From the NCBI GenBank assembly GCA_030765045.1, contig CM060963.1, forward strand, positions 121,036,735 through 121,100,734: a DNA stretch of 64,000 nt, given 5' to 3'. The translations under genes and the position numbers were made by a program. Below, piece by piece: positions 1 to 11,349 of the stretch. Each line of letters begins with the position of its first letter. Position 1 is the stretch's first letter. The notes beneath the pieces were generated by a model that had not been told where the DNA came from, searched no databases, and saw nothing but the letters and a program-made list of their open reading frames with translations. Origin of the DNA: Tenodera sinensis (taxonomy: Eukaryota > Arthropoda > Insecta > Mantodea > Mantidae).

Positions 1-163
1 CGAAGCCTCCGGCTTAATCACACCCTAGTAACTAAGATTAAATGACACAGTAGAAGTTATCTCTACAAGTTGTAAATCTTATAAATATCACCATAACTGC
101 ACCTAGTTATATAAGCATTTCTTAAAATACTACTAGCATAGATTATAGGACGCAATATAAATT

Positions 164-180
164 AAAAAAAAAAAAAAAAA

Positions 181-270
<90 letters not shown>
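164..270. repeat. poly(A) followed by (AAT)n microsatellite
   Basis: About 19 A residues run directly into roughly 29 AAT units. A poly(A) run joined to a simple repeat is a common relic of a retroposon tail, but no SINE or LINE body was recognised upstream in bases 1-163. Confidence 0.9.
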
Positions 271-271
<1 letters not shown>

Positions 272-559
272 GTAATAAAAATACGCTAAGGACAAGAAAC
301 GAAACCTTCGGGTGGAGTTTTAAAACAAAACATGCTCATTCACTCATCCCTCACATACATCTACACCTAACGATGCCAAATGGCTGAAACACAAAAAGAA
401 CACCATCAACTATCCTACACATCACCATTAGTTACTACCAGGGGGCACTCAGGGCTTATGTCATGTTTGCCCTCCGGCACATCAGTAATACTCGCTGTTA
501 CTGCCACTGGCAGGCAGCTTCCATCTCTCACCACAGAATGCGCAGGTGCTTTATGCGGT
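271..559. other. unassigned sequence
   Basis: No gene, element end or repeat was recognised here. The short open frame near 380 has no recognisable protein features. Confidence 0.5.
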
Positions 560-700
560 ACTGCAGCATAGAGGCCTTGACCTCAAGACTTCCGGTGGGG
601 TTTTTTAGTGAGTAGGCTGCCCGGGTTCGAAGCCAGGGTAGGAGTCTTACACTCGCATGCATGCATGCGGTTAGGGCGTAAGTAGCCTTTTTCTCCACCA

Positions 701-742
<42 letters not shown>
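560..742 (+). mobile_element. tRNA-like SINE with poly(A) tail
   Basis: A tRNA B-box-like stretch (GGGTTCGAAGCC near 632-645) lies about 60 bases upstream of a 41-base poly(A) run (702-742). This order, a pol III promoter-like head and then a poly(A) tail, is the signature of a tRNA-derived SINE on the plus strand. The 5' boundary is approximate and no target duplication was found. Chance B-box similarity next to a poly(A) run is the alternative. Confidence 0.5.
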
Positions 743-744
<2 letters not shown>

Positions 745-816
745 AATCACAAATCGTCACCCGCTCATTGGCCAAATATTTTCAAACCTCACACGGCTGA
801 TCGCCCGTGAAACTTT

Positions 817-937
817 AATAAGATAATTTCTGTAAATATTTATCTCAACTAATACGAAGAAGATACGGGAATAAGAGTTTGTAGGAATGGTTAGTACAAA
901 CGTATAGAAAGTCACGTGTGTGCAACACATCAGATTT
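817..937 (+). repeat. terminal fragment of the ~850-bp repeat family
   Basis: This matches the last ~120 bases of the repeat described at 12926-13780: the segment with ACTAATACGAAGAAGATA, then GTTTGTAGGAATGGTTAGTA, and ending in GCAACACATCAGATTT. Only the end module is present. It is diverged from the copies at 13.7 and 61.2 kb and so looks old. Confidence 0.8.
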
Positions 938-989
938 GTTTACATAGATTATATAAACCATTCTTACAGAAAAGCTTATTTATATTAAT

Positions 990-1054
990 ATTAACATTAA
1001 TAATAATAATAGTAATAATAATAAATAGTAATAATAATAATTATTTATTATTAC

Positions 1055-1118
<64 letters not shown>
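990..1118. repeat. AT-rich (AAT/ATT)n microsatellite
   Basis: Imperfect (AAT)n followed by (TTA)n and long (ATT)n. The two halves are mutually complementary and could fold into a hairpin. Confidence 0.9.
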
Positions 1119-2060
1119 CGAGGTAAGCCCCAGCAAAATAGTTTCATTTTCTTTATTGTAGGTATACGTATATGTACATGGGAGATGATCAAATCGTGTC
1201 GATAGTCAGATATTTAAAACTTGCTTGCTGTACGTTCGCCTTTAAATTCCGTTCTTTTCCCACAACATTGTGAGAAACAAGTGAATATCGACAGCACTTT
1301 ATAATACGTTACATTCACACGGGCTTCTGTCCCCATACTTCTATAAACTAATCTTCAAGAAACTCATCCTATCTACTTTTTGTTAAAACTTTCGTTACAA
1401 TTTTACACATTTCGTTGTAGGTATTAGAATACATGAGTTTAATGCGATAGTTAGGATTTTATAAAGCGAGTCTCTGTGTGATGATTTTGAAATGCTTTGC
1501 TCTTAAAATGACCAAGAGAAAAGATCCAATGTGTTAAATTCACATGACTTTCTCTATTCAGACATTTGTAGATCCTCTGCCATTAAGGACAGTTGTTTCA
1601 TCTTGACTGTCTAGAACCTTACCAAATGCAATTTAATAATTGTAAAGCAATAGATTTCCTAACATATGTGAACCTTACACTCTGAAGTTTAACCTACTTT
1701 TCAAGATTAATGTCGCTTTTTAGTATGATCTTACAAATTAGAGGTCCATAGGTATTTTGTTCTGTGGGGGATTTCTTACGAAGGAAATACCATTTGGAAT
1801 TAAGAAAGACACTGCTTGGCGATTTAATGCTTGTTTTAAAAAGTTTTATTTTGTTTAATTATCTGCGCATTTAATCCCTGTAGTTCATAATTTTTAAGTT
1901 TCAACGGCTTCTGCATATTTTTTTCTGACTTGACGTGCTTTTTAGTTTTCCCACGCTGCAGTAGCTTCTGTAAATGTAGCAAAGGCTACAGAAAAGGGCA
2001 TTCTCCCAGTTTTTGTAGAGCTTCAGTATTTTAAATGCCCATACCCGCGGCGTAACACCT
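1119..2060. other. unassigned sequence
   Basis: About 940 bases of AT-rich sequence in which I see no coding signature, terminal repeats or known element. Confidence 0.5.
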
Positions 2061-2345
2061 CCTTCCGGGTCAAGATTTACCACCCGGCCGCTGCGTCCAC
2101 CGTCTCCGCCCACCAGAGACGTCATGAGTAGGGTGCAGTACTGGAGGGTGGGACGTAGTCAGCGCCCAGGGACGCTACTTTTCATTAACTCCTCAGGAAC
2201 CTAACGAGGCTGAGTGTACCCCTGACCAGGTCTCCGAGCGGGAGAAAATTCCCACGTCAGTACCAGGAATCGAACCAGAGTCTCCCGCGGCCGTAGCAGT
2301 TGCACTACTGCCGCACTAAGGAGATGACCACGTTTAGATCATTTA
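2061..2345 (-). mobile_element. tRNA-derived SINE remnant
   Basis: The minus strand carries a good B box (GGTTCGATTCC, near 2268-2280), preceded by an A-box-like segment (TAGTGCGGCAGTAGTGC), and then a GC-richer body containing GGGAATTTTCTCCCG. The GC content is clearly above the AT-rich surroundings. Ends and target duplications were not resolved. Confidence 0.55.
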
Positions 2346-2900
2346 ACATAATTTGGAAAACGTCCCAACCCGACTGCGGTGTAAGTAATACTAACTGTAC
2401 CTACACTCCCATTTTTGCTGGTACTTAATCTCGCGTTCAACATTTTCTTTAGGATGACGGTTAAGGATGAGTCAGAAATAGTACATTTCTCGTTTGAAGA
2501 CTAAGGAAGAATACCCAAACATTCAATAAACAATTCACCATCACATTCACTAGCATTTCTTTCAATAGTCACTCATCTTTGTTCTCGGCAATACGCCGTA
2601 TTTTATTAGAAGGGAAGAAAGCAAAATTATAAAGTTTGTTCTTTCAACATTGTATTTCGGTACTGACACTTTATAAGACGAAATGATGAAGACCACACAT
2701 TGTATAATCACATTACCTTTCCATAGTAAATTGGCTGACTAACCGTTAAAATATCTACATACAAGGAGCTGAAATGTGCTACAACAATGGATTGGCTAAG
2801 ATTGGTTCGGATTAGAAGAGGAGAGGATTCCACACTGAACTTTGCTCATAAGTATGTCAGACCGAGGCTAACGTAATACTAATGGCCTGGATGTCAGCAT
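2346..2900. other. unassigned sequence
   Basis: No coding signature or element boundary was recognised. Confidence 0.45.
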
Positions 2901-3165
2901 ATAAACAATCGTGGCTAACGAAAAGACCGGCTGCGGTGCGAATCGGCCTTATGTAGTAATGGTAGTCTGATACGTGGCTAACATTGTATACCATTGTGGT
3001 AAAACTTTTTGTATGAACTCGAGAAGCAATTGTTTTTGGTTGCTTAGAATATGGATGCGTTAGGCGATTGTGGTTTTACTTCATTGGGCCATGATCAGAC
3101 TAGGAGAATTAGGTCACTGCAGTTTACGCCACAGCCTGTCTTTTTCGTTAGCCACGATAAACAAT
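2901..3165. mobile_element. 247-bp MITE with 9-bp target duplications
   Basis: The element occupies 2910-3156. Its ends are near-perfect inverted repeats starting CGTGGCTAACGAAAAGAC and ending in the complement, and similarity extends to about 30 bases. It is flanked by perfect copies of ATAAACAAT at 2901-2909 and 3157-3165. It has no coding capacity, so it is a non-autonomous DNA transposon. A 9-bp duplication is typical of MULE/MuDR; 8 bp (P or hAT) is also possible if one base matches by chance. It lies just upstream of the P-like transposase remnant, but nothing shows that they are related. Confidence 0.9.
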
Positions 3166-3362
3166 CGCATAACGTGACGCAGTTGGTCATTTAGCTGGTT
3201 TAGTTGGAAGCCAGTACCTCGGATAACGCTAACAGTAACATCAAAACATTCGAGCCCAACGGTCAATCATTGGCTGTGTTAGTGTGTTGAGGAACGTCTG
3301 TTCAGTTTGTGCACTTTCGTGTATTAAATACGACATAATTTGGCAGTAAAATACTCCGAAGC

Positions 3363-4740
3363 TGCCATGTGTCAAGCTGTAAATTAAATTACTACGCCGG
3401 TGAATATGTGACTACTTATGCGTTTCCCAAAGAAGCTCCTCGGAGGCTAAAATGTATAAGTGTTATTCATAGGGACAATTTTGAACCAGGTGCTAGTAGT
3501 GTGATGTGCATAAACCATTTTTCTGAACAGTATATTGAACGGGAAGATCGTGGAACTAGAAATGGAAGTGTACTTCTATCGCCTAGAAACACAAAATTTC
3601 CCAACCATCGTATTTATGGTCTAAACCACTCCCAAAGCTCAAACTTCCGTCAAAAAGCAGAGATGAATTTGAATTAAGAAGGGAGGAAACGTTTCTTAAG
3701 TGAAGTGAAGCTAACGTGGTTTCAGATTTTGAAGCATTAAAAACAGACTCAAAAAACAAATTGATGGGCTCATGAAACTTTTAAACAACGTCTCTCCAAA
3801 TATTCCACAAATTGTATTTTCTCTTAATATCATCAATCACTTAATGATTAGGTCTCACATAACAATCCCCTGATTTCTAACCATAAATTCAAATGATTAC
3901 TAGGAAAGGATATAATGCTTGATAAGTGCAGTAAGTTTGACACACTTTTAGGTCACTTAAATTCATATTCGCTTCAGACTCCATCGTAGCTGATGAAATC
4001 AAACCTATTACTGAGCTTCTAAAAGTTTGTTGTGAAGAAATGGGCGAAGAATCTTTCATACATAAAAAGACTACATTTTCAGAGAAACAAGTAAAATTAA
4101 TATTGCAAGACATCCCCAGGTACACCTCAGGTATGTTACTTTGGGCTTCTATATATTTTTCCAATCCAGCTTATTATAGACAAATTCGAAACCCCAGTGT
4201 TCTTCCCCTACCATTTCTGATTATCTGTGACAACTAAGTTAAACTTTTGGTGCAGGTGTTTCTTCTTTTAGATCAGCCATTACAAATTTCACAGAGAAAA
4301 TAAGTGTCCTTGAGAATCGCAAAAATGTTGTCAATCTGCTGTTGGTTGACATATAAACCCACTATTTCCTATGAAGGTAGTCAAATTTCGATGTTTCTGA
4401 AACGTTGAAACCTGCTGCCACAGTTCCAGCCTTCATGACCATTTCATTATCCAAGAACAAGGATTTGTAGGTTTGTTCCCAGCGAAAAATTTTACTGGTG
4501 AAAGATCATACGAACTTACACATTCAATAACTGCACCTTTCACTGACTATGGATTTAGAATACTAACTACGATTGCTGACAATAATAGGGTAAATAGCGA
4601 AATGTTTAAAAATTATGCAACGGTTCCTTATTAACTAGTTTCAGAAGCCCCCATAAATCTGATGAAGACTTTTCGTATTATTTGACACTCATCTGTTAAA
4701 ATCGGTAAGAAATAACTGGTTGAACCAGGACACTGAAGTC
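3363..4740 (+). pseudogene. P-element-like THAP transposase remnant
   Basis: The 5' part (3363-3660) encodes a THAP-type zinc finger: a CHVSSC motif, then about 43 residues, then MCINHF (a C-x4-C ... C-x2-H arrangement), followed by the proline-containing tail NTKFP that resembles the family's AVPTF box. Downstream frames carry P-superfamily similarity: EKQVKLILQD near 4080, and LFDTHLLKSVRNNWLNQ at about 4672-4722, which resembles the 'HLLK.IRNNWL' block of P and THAP9 transposases. Stops and frameshifts break it in several places and the C-terminal part is missing. P transposases use a THAP domain to bind their element ends. Here the coding sequence is dead. Domesticated THAP genes share the domain, but the extensive frame breaks argue against a host gene. 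Confidence 0.75.
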
Positions 4741-5032
4741 ATTTGTGATATAGACGCCGCTGCTGCTACCACCAGTGTATGTTCACATATTGTGTAGTTA
4801 GTTATCAGTCAGAGCAAGTGGTATACTAATTCCCAACTTTCCTGTTATGCAAGTGGGCAGTTGTGCATCTATGGTTCAGGAGTGGGGTAGTGTTACGACG
4901 AACTGGACGGACTGTACTTGGTTTGTTATTCCTAAAGGCCGGTTTGAGAGATAAGCCTATCTCAGATAGCTGAGGTAGCAAAGTTCATATTCCAAACGAT
5001 AAACATGCGATATCACCAGAGACCGGAAGTTT
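4741..5032. other. unassigned sequence
   Basis: No recognisable coding or element signature. It may include the decayed 3' end of the P-like remnant and the outer end of the hAT-3 remnant. Confidence 0.4.
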
Positions 5033-5170
5033 AGGCATTATAAATCATTAAAATAGGCAGACAAAAAGGCATTATAAATAGCTAAAATAAGCAGGCATTA
5101 AGGCATTATAAATAGCTAAAATAGGCAGGAAAAAGGCATTATAAATACTAAAACGGGCAATAAAAGGCAG
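5033..5170. repeat. ~34-bp tandem repeat, about four units
   Basis: Units start at about 5033, 5067, 5101 and 5134, each beginning AGGCATTATAAAT and containing CTAAAATAGGCA. They lie just beyond the C-terminal end of the hAT-3 transposase remnant, as expected for subterminal repeats of a hAT element that bind transposase. Confidence 0.85.
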
Positions 5171-5219
5171 TTAGAAAAACCCATTTATTTAATAGATTAC
5201 ACTCTTCAATTACTCGATC

Positions 5220-5750
5220 ATCATATTTTAAAGAGCTTCAAAGTTTTAAACAAAATACTAGTGTTGAAATTGACACAGAAATGAATTTTTTTTTTAAGGC
5301 TTGTGTATTGCAATGCTTTATTCGTTTACACATGACAACCAAAGTGCTTTTTAAGTTTTCTGGGGATGTTGAGTCTCCTGTCAGATAACACATTTTACAT
5401 ATGACAAAATAACCTCTCAACATCGACAGAGGTTATCGGAGCAAATCTGAATCATAACATCATTGTAGGATTCATTTCAACTACAACAGAATTGTCACCT
5501 TGTAGGATTTCTGAAATGTTTCTTAGTTTATCCAGGTCACAATTTTTCGGTAACGCTTTTTTTACACTTTTCGCTAAATAAGGAATCCCGTTTCCCTGGT
5601 CCACTGCCCAATCTTTGCAATGCATCATCCACAATTTTCACTGACTTCCTTAACAACGTATTCTGCCTAAGTTCCGGTCTCTGAATATCACCTTTGTGTT
5701 GCGTCCACAGATTCGTAAGCTGAAGGCAGGCATGCAGGCATGCAGGCAAT
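5220..5750 (-). pseudogene. hAT transposase C-terminal remnant (hAT-3)
   Basis: Reading on the minus strand, two frames carry the C-terminal half of a CGGBP1-type hAT transposase: SVKIVDDALQRLGSGPGK (about 5585-5640), then DLDKLRNISEILQGDNS, then the dimerisation-region block FAPITSVDVERLF followed by SDRRLNIPRKLKKHF (about 5340-5450). The same ITS-DVER block occurs in the hAT copies at 11.4 and 35.4 kb. The N-terminal half and the catalytic residues are absent and frames shift at least twice. The ~34-bp tandem repeat at 5033-5170 lies on its 3' side. Confidence 0.75.
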
Positions 5751-6621
5751 TATGATCCTATCCTAATGTGCATGAACATGAGGCGAGTTCGCGAAGACAC
5801 ATTTCATATGTACTGTTCTAAGATTCTAGCTTTAAACTTCCTCTTGAGCCTTCTCTGCTTCTTTTTCATCGCTTGCGTAAGAGATGGGCCTTATTTCACT
5901 TCTCACTTTTTTATTGTTGTTCCTCTTCTTGGTGAAACAGTGAACACGCTGACTACTGCTCTTTTCAAATGGGAAGAGTTCTGATCAGCAGCCAATGAGA
6001 TATGTTTACGTGCACAGCGTTGCAAGCTCATTATCCCCACTCTTTTTATTTCCCTCTCTCTCGAACACTGTCCTAGTTCATGCAAGTCTACCTGGCGCAA
6101 TATGACAACACAGCAGGACTCCGATTGGTTGCCGGAATGGAGGCGTTCAAGGACAAACTCCTTCCATTTGAAAAGCACACTAGCTAAGGTACACCCCTCT
6201 TTCCAGACCGTAGAAAGCTACTCTCCGCTGCCTGAAAAATTTCTGTTGGACTTTTAGATTCCAATAGCTGCCTTACTTTTCCCCTTTTGCTTCTACATAG
6301 TGCTACTCTGCTCGAATTTTGCAGTAGGTCCTCCATGTTTACTTTGTATGTAGAAATTGGAACTTTGTGATGCAATGGCTCTGCTCTCAAATAACTTATC
6401 ACTTATCACAAAATACTAGTTCTTGGTCAAGCCAATCATTGTTTTCCATAAACCTGATCCACCTTCTATTGTACTTGCACCAGCGGACCTTTACAGTCAA
6501 AGCTTCTGAGGGATTTTCAATAGTGATTTTCTTTAGAACGTAATTAAAAAGTATATCCTCTTTGTTCTTGCTGGATTTGCACCATACGTCAAAAACTTCT
6601 CTCCGAGAAATCGTGCAAATG
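5751..6621. other. unassigned sequence
   Basis: Several short minus-strand frames are open here, but none contains a motif I recognise. The segment is GC-richer than its surroundings around 5990-6180. It may be part of the hAT-3 remnant or another element inserted into it. Confidence 0.4.
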
Positions 6622-6645
6622 AAAAAAAAAAAAAAAAAAAAAAAA
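6622..6645. repeat. 24-base poly(A) run
   Basis: A poly(A) homopolymer. No SINE or LINE body was recognised upstream. Confidence 0.9.
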
Positions 6646-8834
6646 GAATAGCTCTAATTGGAGACAGCATTTTATAAACATTTTTCTAAACTGTTTAAAT
6701 AAAGAAAGCTAGAAATTTTAAAGCAAAACAGGGAGTAATATTTAGAACAGCACACACGTAAATTTTGCTATAGTATGTGGGCGAGAATAGCATCAATTTA
6801 AAGTTCATATCCTTAGCTTCAACCTCCATAGCTTTAACTAAAGGTATCACCACAGTTCATCACTCACTGCGATTAATTGGATCTTGCTATCGCTGTTTTG
6901 CAATGGTTCGGAATCACCACCAAGATACTGCTCGTTACGGTAAGATATAGACCAGATGCTTGCTCAAAGTGATTAAGAAAAGCGCCACAAGATGCCTTAT
7001 GGCATCTACAGTAAAACCCAAGACTACCAAGTTCCTACCTTAAAGTGATCTTTTGCAGGCCGCCTAGATTGGAAAACCGCACACTGTGCCCTCGGTTACA
7101 ACAATGGAAGCTTATTATAGTCGTAGTGTGCAGGCGTTATCGCAACTTGTCCATTGTTAACTCCAAACTTTATAAACAGGGGCCGCCGACAAAGGTGAAA
7201 TTTGTCAAAGCAATACAAGCTTATTACATCGCCCAAGTAATAATTTAAATTCACATTATTTTGACTTTTAATGTCAGAAATAGACATGATTTTTTAGGGA
7301 GCGGGGGAGGGGGGGGGGAGCAATTTCCGGGATACTCTCCCGGACCACCCTTTGGATTCATCATTGTGTTTGCTTCTCTTCCATTTTACTTACCATCCCT
7401 ATATTTTGGACCTCACTTTTGAAACATTCTGCATGAAATCTAAACTTCAACTTGCAGGGTTGGCAAGATGGTTCATGCACGCGGACGGACAGTGGGGCAG
7501 ACGAAGGAAGCTTCGCTAACAGTTGCACCTCCATACATACTCATCTAAAAAGCAGAACTTATAATAACTTGGAAAGGAACATTTTCTCAAGAATACTGAT
7601 GTGTTGCTATTGCCAGAAACGTCTGACACACTAACTTAAAAAGCGAGAAAGTTGTCCTTTTCTCGTCGCCACTAAAATGTAGGACGAGAAGAAGACGTAT
7701 TAAATGCAGAGATGCTAGCAAGTCCATTAGCACTGCTGCTAAAATATTCCAAGCAGGAAAGGCGGAAGTACAAAGTGACGTTAGAACCACGCTGTTACTT
7801 CTTGAGGATGCTTTGCTTTTGTATTATTTCGTACGTGTTATCTTTCGTAGTTCCTCCTCAACTTTTCCGAAAGTAAACATCTTTAGTTATTCAGTATTCT
7901 GCGTGAACATTTCTCTTTGAACCCTGCAAAAAGTGTTATAAAACCTGGAAACTAATTTAGCTTGCTTTCTCACTTCTTGGAAGTCAAACAGCATTTTATA
8001 GCATATTAAATACCATATAATCAACATTCATTTAAGTTTTTCATTTCAAATAACCTATCGTCCACATTGACAAATACGAATTAAGTGTTATATTCATCTG
8101 CATTTTCAGGTATTTAGTAGTATTACTTAAATGGAATTACATGAAAATGTGTAAATAATCGCAACCTTTTAATATTTTTCATAGATTAACTTAGAGTAGG
8201 TATGCGGATTCCATTATCATCAAGATTTTTAAAAAGTATTTTGACTATAAATCGGAATCATATTTAAAAATCCTGAGGGGAGACCTAGCTTATACATAGG
8301 CTTTAGGGTATACACTGAAGGTGCACAACTCGCGTCCTGTGAGATCTATTCCGGCTACCCTCCTAGGACAATGGGATAAAATGGAGCTACAGGAGGCACA
8401 GGCCGCACGCATGCTGGAAGTCCATAACAATTCTTGACTATTGTAGCCACAAAATTTAATGGCGGCTAAGAGCGGACTATTACAATTGTTTTCCTTATGT
8501 GCAAATGATATTTATATCACCGACTTTACAGCATGATTTCAGAACGTGTTTAACTGTACAACACAGCAAGGCAAGGCAAAACTATGATTGAATTTAGTAT
8601 CGACTCACCCGCCATCACAGTTTGCGACAGCTATAAAAGACCGTCCAATTAAGGGCGGTGAACTACCCGTTCAATCAAGCAGTCCTCAAATGTACACGAG
8701 GAATACTGTTTCTTGGAGCAAACATCTGCGCAGCCTCACGCCACTAAATGTTGGAGCACGCCCGAAACAAGAGAAGAAAACGGAATGAAAGGGAAATGAT
8801 GGAAGGAGATTGTGGTAGGTAAGAAGCCAGCCCA
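6646..8834. other. unassigned sequence
   Basis: About 2.2 kb without a recognisable gene or element. It includes a G-rich tract at 7297-7320 (22 of 24 bases are G). Short frames at 7.0-7.8 kb show no domain. Confidence 0.45.
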
Positions 8835-8990
8835 GCATTCGCCTAGCTACCAGGAGAAAAACCCAGAGTCAGAGTAGGCGGTCGACGAGAATCGAACACA
8901 GGACCTCTTGAATGCGAGCCTAACACGTTCCCACGTACTCATATGATTCGACCAGCTTATGATACATACATGCTGATTATTGCCAGATAG
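8835..8990 (-). mobile_element. tRNA-derived SINE remnant
   Basis: On the minus strand a B-box-like TGTTCGATTCTCG lies near 8884-8897 and is preceded by tRNA-like TTAGGCTCGCATTCAAGAGG. Downstream, GGGTTTTTCTCCTGGTAGC resembles the body of animal SINEs. The boundaries are approximate. Confidence 0.55.
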
Positions 8991-9325
8991 CAGATCACAT
9001 TTTACTATAGGTATGTTGTGTCCTTGATTGGTAATACGCCACAATTGAATATTGCATTATTCAGAATTGTTGAAACATGTTCATGCGTAAACATATTTCG
9101 AAATATACTTTGAGCACCGTTTTGGTAGCCTCCTCGTGAGTTATGTCAATAATTGGGCATGTAATCTGCCACATATCTGCAAAAGGTAGGAGGACATGTT
9201 TTTCCAACTTTTCATACATTCTGCAATCATTTCAATAAACACATTCTATTGTCCTACAGGCTAAAAACTTCAACGCGCCGTATACTGAAGGTTTAAGTCT
9301 TAGTTCTAGAGCAGTAAACAAACTG
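8991..9325. other. unassigned sequence
   Basis: No recognisable feature. Confidence 0.4.
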
Positions 9326-9479
9326 GGAAGGTTCTCCAGGTTAAGAGAGGGAAAAATGGAAAAGCTTTTTTTTAAATTAAACTGGGTTTTATCTCCGTTG
9401 GAAGGTTCTCCAGGTTAAGAGAGGGAAAAACTGGAAAAGCTTTTTTTTTTTTAAATTAAACTGGGTTTTATCTCCATTG
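9326..9479. repeat. 74-79-bp tandem duplication
   Basis: Two nearly identical units, 9326-9399 and 9400-9479, each start GGAAGGTTCTCCAGG and end TTTTATCTCC(G/A)TTG. They differ mainly in the length of an internal T run (8 versus 12). Confidence 0.95.
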
Positions 9480-9718
9480 AACAAACAGTGCAGAAGCTCC
9501 ACTAGTAAAGTATGGTTTTACAAGACTCCTGATTTTCTCATTGCATCAAAGTGGAGGTTTGCATGGACTCAGGTTAAGATTCACAAGGCCTCTCTCCTCT
9601 CTCTTTCTTTGTAAAATTGTAGGTATAAATTGAGGACAAGTGGTCGGAGTCGCAATATAGAGCCCCACTCCTTCCTTATTTAATTTACTTTGCCAAGATA
9701 ATTACGAGTAAGATATGT

Positions 9719-10083
9719 GAACTGGGTGATTCCTAGGTGGCTTGGGTTCGATCCCAGGGACCCGCATGTGGTATTCGTGGTGGACGAAGCGGCGTCTGGG
9801 CGGATTTTCTCCGGGAGCTCCGGTTTCCCCCGTCATTCATTCCGCCAATTGCTCCATTATCACCTTTCTAATCATCCATTTCGCCTGCATTTCATATAAT
9901 CCTCTTCCTCACTATCATACCTGGTGCTTGGCTGACCACCTGCTTCCAGGTCTTCACTCAGTCCGGTCCAGAGGTTCCTCTGCTCCCGCTTGTAAGTTCT
10001 AGGGAATGTAAGTCCTACATAAGGGGAGGGTAATAAGGAAAAGAAGACGAAGAAAAAAGAAGGAGGAGGAGAACTGGGTGATT
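9719..10083 (+). mobile_element. tRNA-headed SINE with 13-bp target duplications
   Basis: The element (9732-10070, 339 bp) is flanked by perfect GAACTGGGTGATT copies at 9719-9731 and 10071-10083. The head carries a B box (GGGTTCGATCCC, about 9743-9756). The body contains TTTTCTCCGGGAGCTCCGG, close to the CTCCGGGT/ACTCCGG block seen in many animal SINEs, and the tail is purine-rich (about 10041-10070). A 13-bp duplication with a pol III head is the hallmark of LINE-mediated retroposition. The perfect duplication suggests a relatively young insertion. Confidence 0.92.
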
Positions 10084-11040
10084 ACGAGCAAGCATTTCCG
10101 CATGGAGAGAGCAAAACACGTGTAGGGTTCGGGATTAATAAAAGGATAATAAAATATGGAATTACATAAATTTATGACTGTGTTACCGCTATATCGTAAG
10201 AGATGCACCAAATGTGGAATATGTATAGTCATTTTGGCTGAAAATATAACTACCAATTATTGACAATTATAATCTACTCTAGTGCTCGGGTTGAGTCCAA
10301 AACCCTCGACCCTTGCAGGCCTCTACTGCCGCCTCTTTGATCCCTGACAATGGTGCTGATTGAGTTTTAGAGTGTTTCACCATTAGTCATTTGAAGATTT
10401 GCTGCCCATGTTATTCATAAGAGGCCATTAAACCAGTACATGACTCGCATAACAGCTGACACTACAGGATTGTGAGTGCATTGCCTGGATCAATATAATT
10501 TAAATACTCTAAAACGTACTAAATTTGTGAATTGACATCATTGCTGCTGGTGAACAAAACCTGCTATTTTCACTGCAATGACAGAACTGGAATTGTTTGA
10601 GCTTGGGCTTTTCAATTACCACAAATGCTTTTGCTGCATCTGTCTTCCAATGGTCAAGTGAGTTGTTATAGACACATATACGGGGTAACCCTTAACATTT
10701 TTAAAATACCATATTCCTAAACGCAAATTATTTTTTATTTATTTTTTTTTTATTTATTTATTTTTTTTTTTTTATATATTTGACAGCTCTTTTTAATTTT
10801 TAGAGTTGATTGCGTGTAGTAAGTTTATTAATTATCACCACTTAAACATTTTTTGAAAACCTAAAAATGTATTTTTCTACAGAACATTTCCCAACTATGT
10901 TTACTATTTTAAATATCATTAACGCCTACAGAATGTGAAGACGGGCTTAAAATGAATTTGGCGAAGACCGTGTAAAACAATTTATAATTGTTACAACGAA
11001 TTCAAAAGCGATCGATTTTTTATTAGTGATAAGTTTCTTG
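10084..11040. other. unassigned sequence with T-rich tract
   Basis: No gene or element is recognised. A strongly T-rich tract lies at about 10727-10776. Confidence 0.45.
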
Positions 11041-11045
11041 AAGGA

Positions 11046-11176
11046 CGCATATGAACTGCTGTTATTAATGAAAATATTGCTGCAATTCGAACAATGCTTA
11101 AAGAAGATCGATGGACATCTTATAAATTTATTCGGGCGACATTAGGCATTGGTATGAGTATAATGCAAAATATTTA
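11046..11176 (+). pseudogene. mariner-type transposase HTH fragment
   Basis: The plus strand encodes about 35 residues including NENIAAIRTMLKEDRWTSY and then IRATLGIGMSI, matching the 'ENV.AVR..I.EDRR.TY..I...LGIG' helix-turn-helix block of mariner transposases. It is cut off at the left end of the hAT-1 composite, so hAT-1 probably inserted into a mariner copy. Confidence 0.65.
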
Positions 11177-11349
11177 CGATTTTTAGGTGCAAATTTCAGA
11201 TGAAAAAATGAAGGGAAAAGGTGCTCAAATAAGGTAAAAAAAGGGGGGACAAAAAGGTGCTGGTTTATTCAACTAATTCAAAAATTTCTCTTTCCTCTAT
11301 TCCAATTTAATTACAAACAAGTACAACGAATTATCACTCAGAAGAAGGA

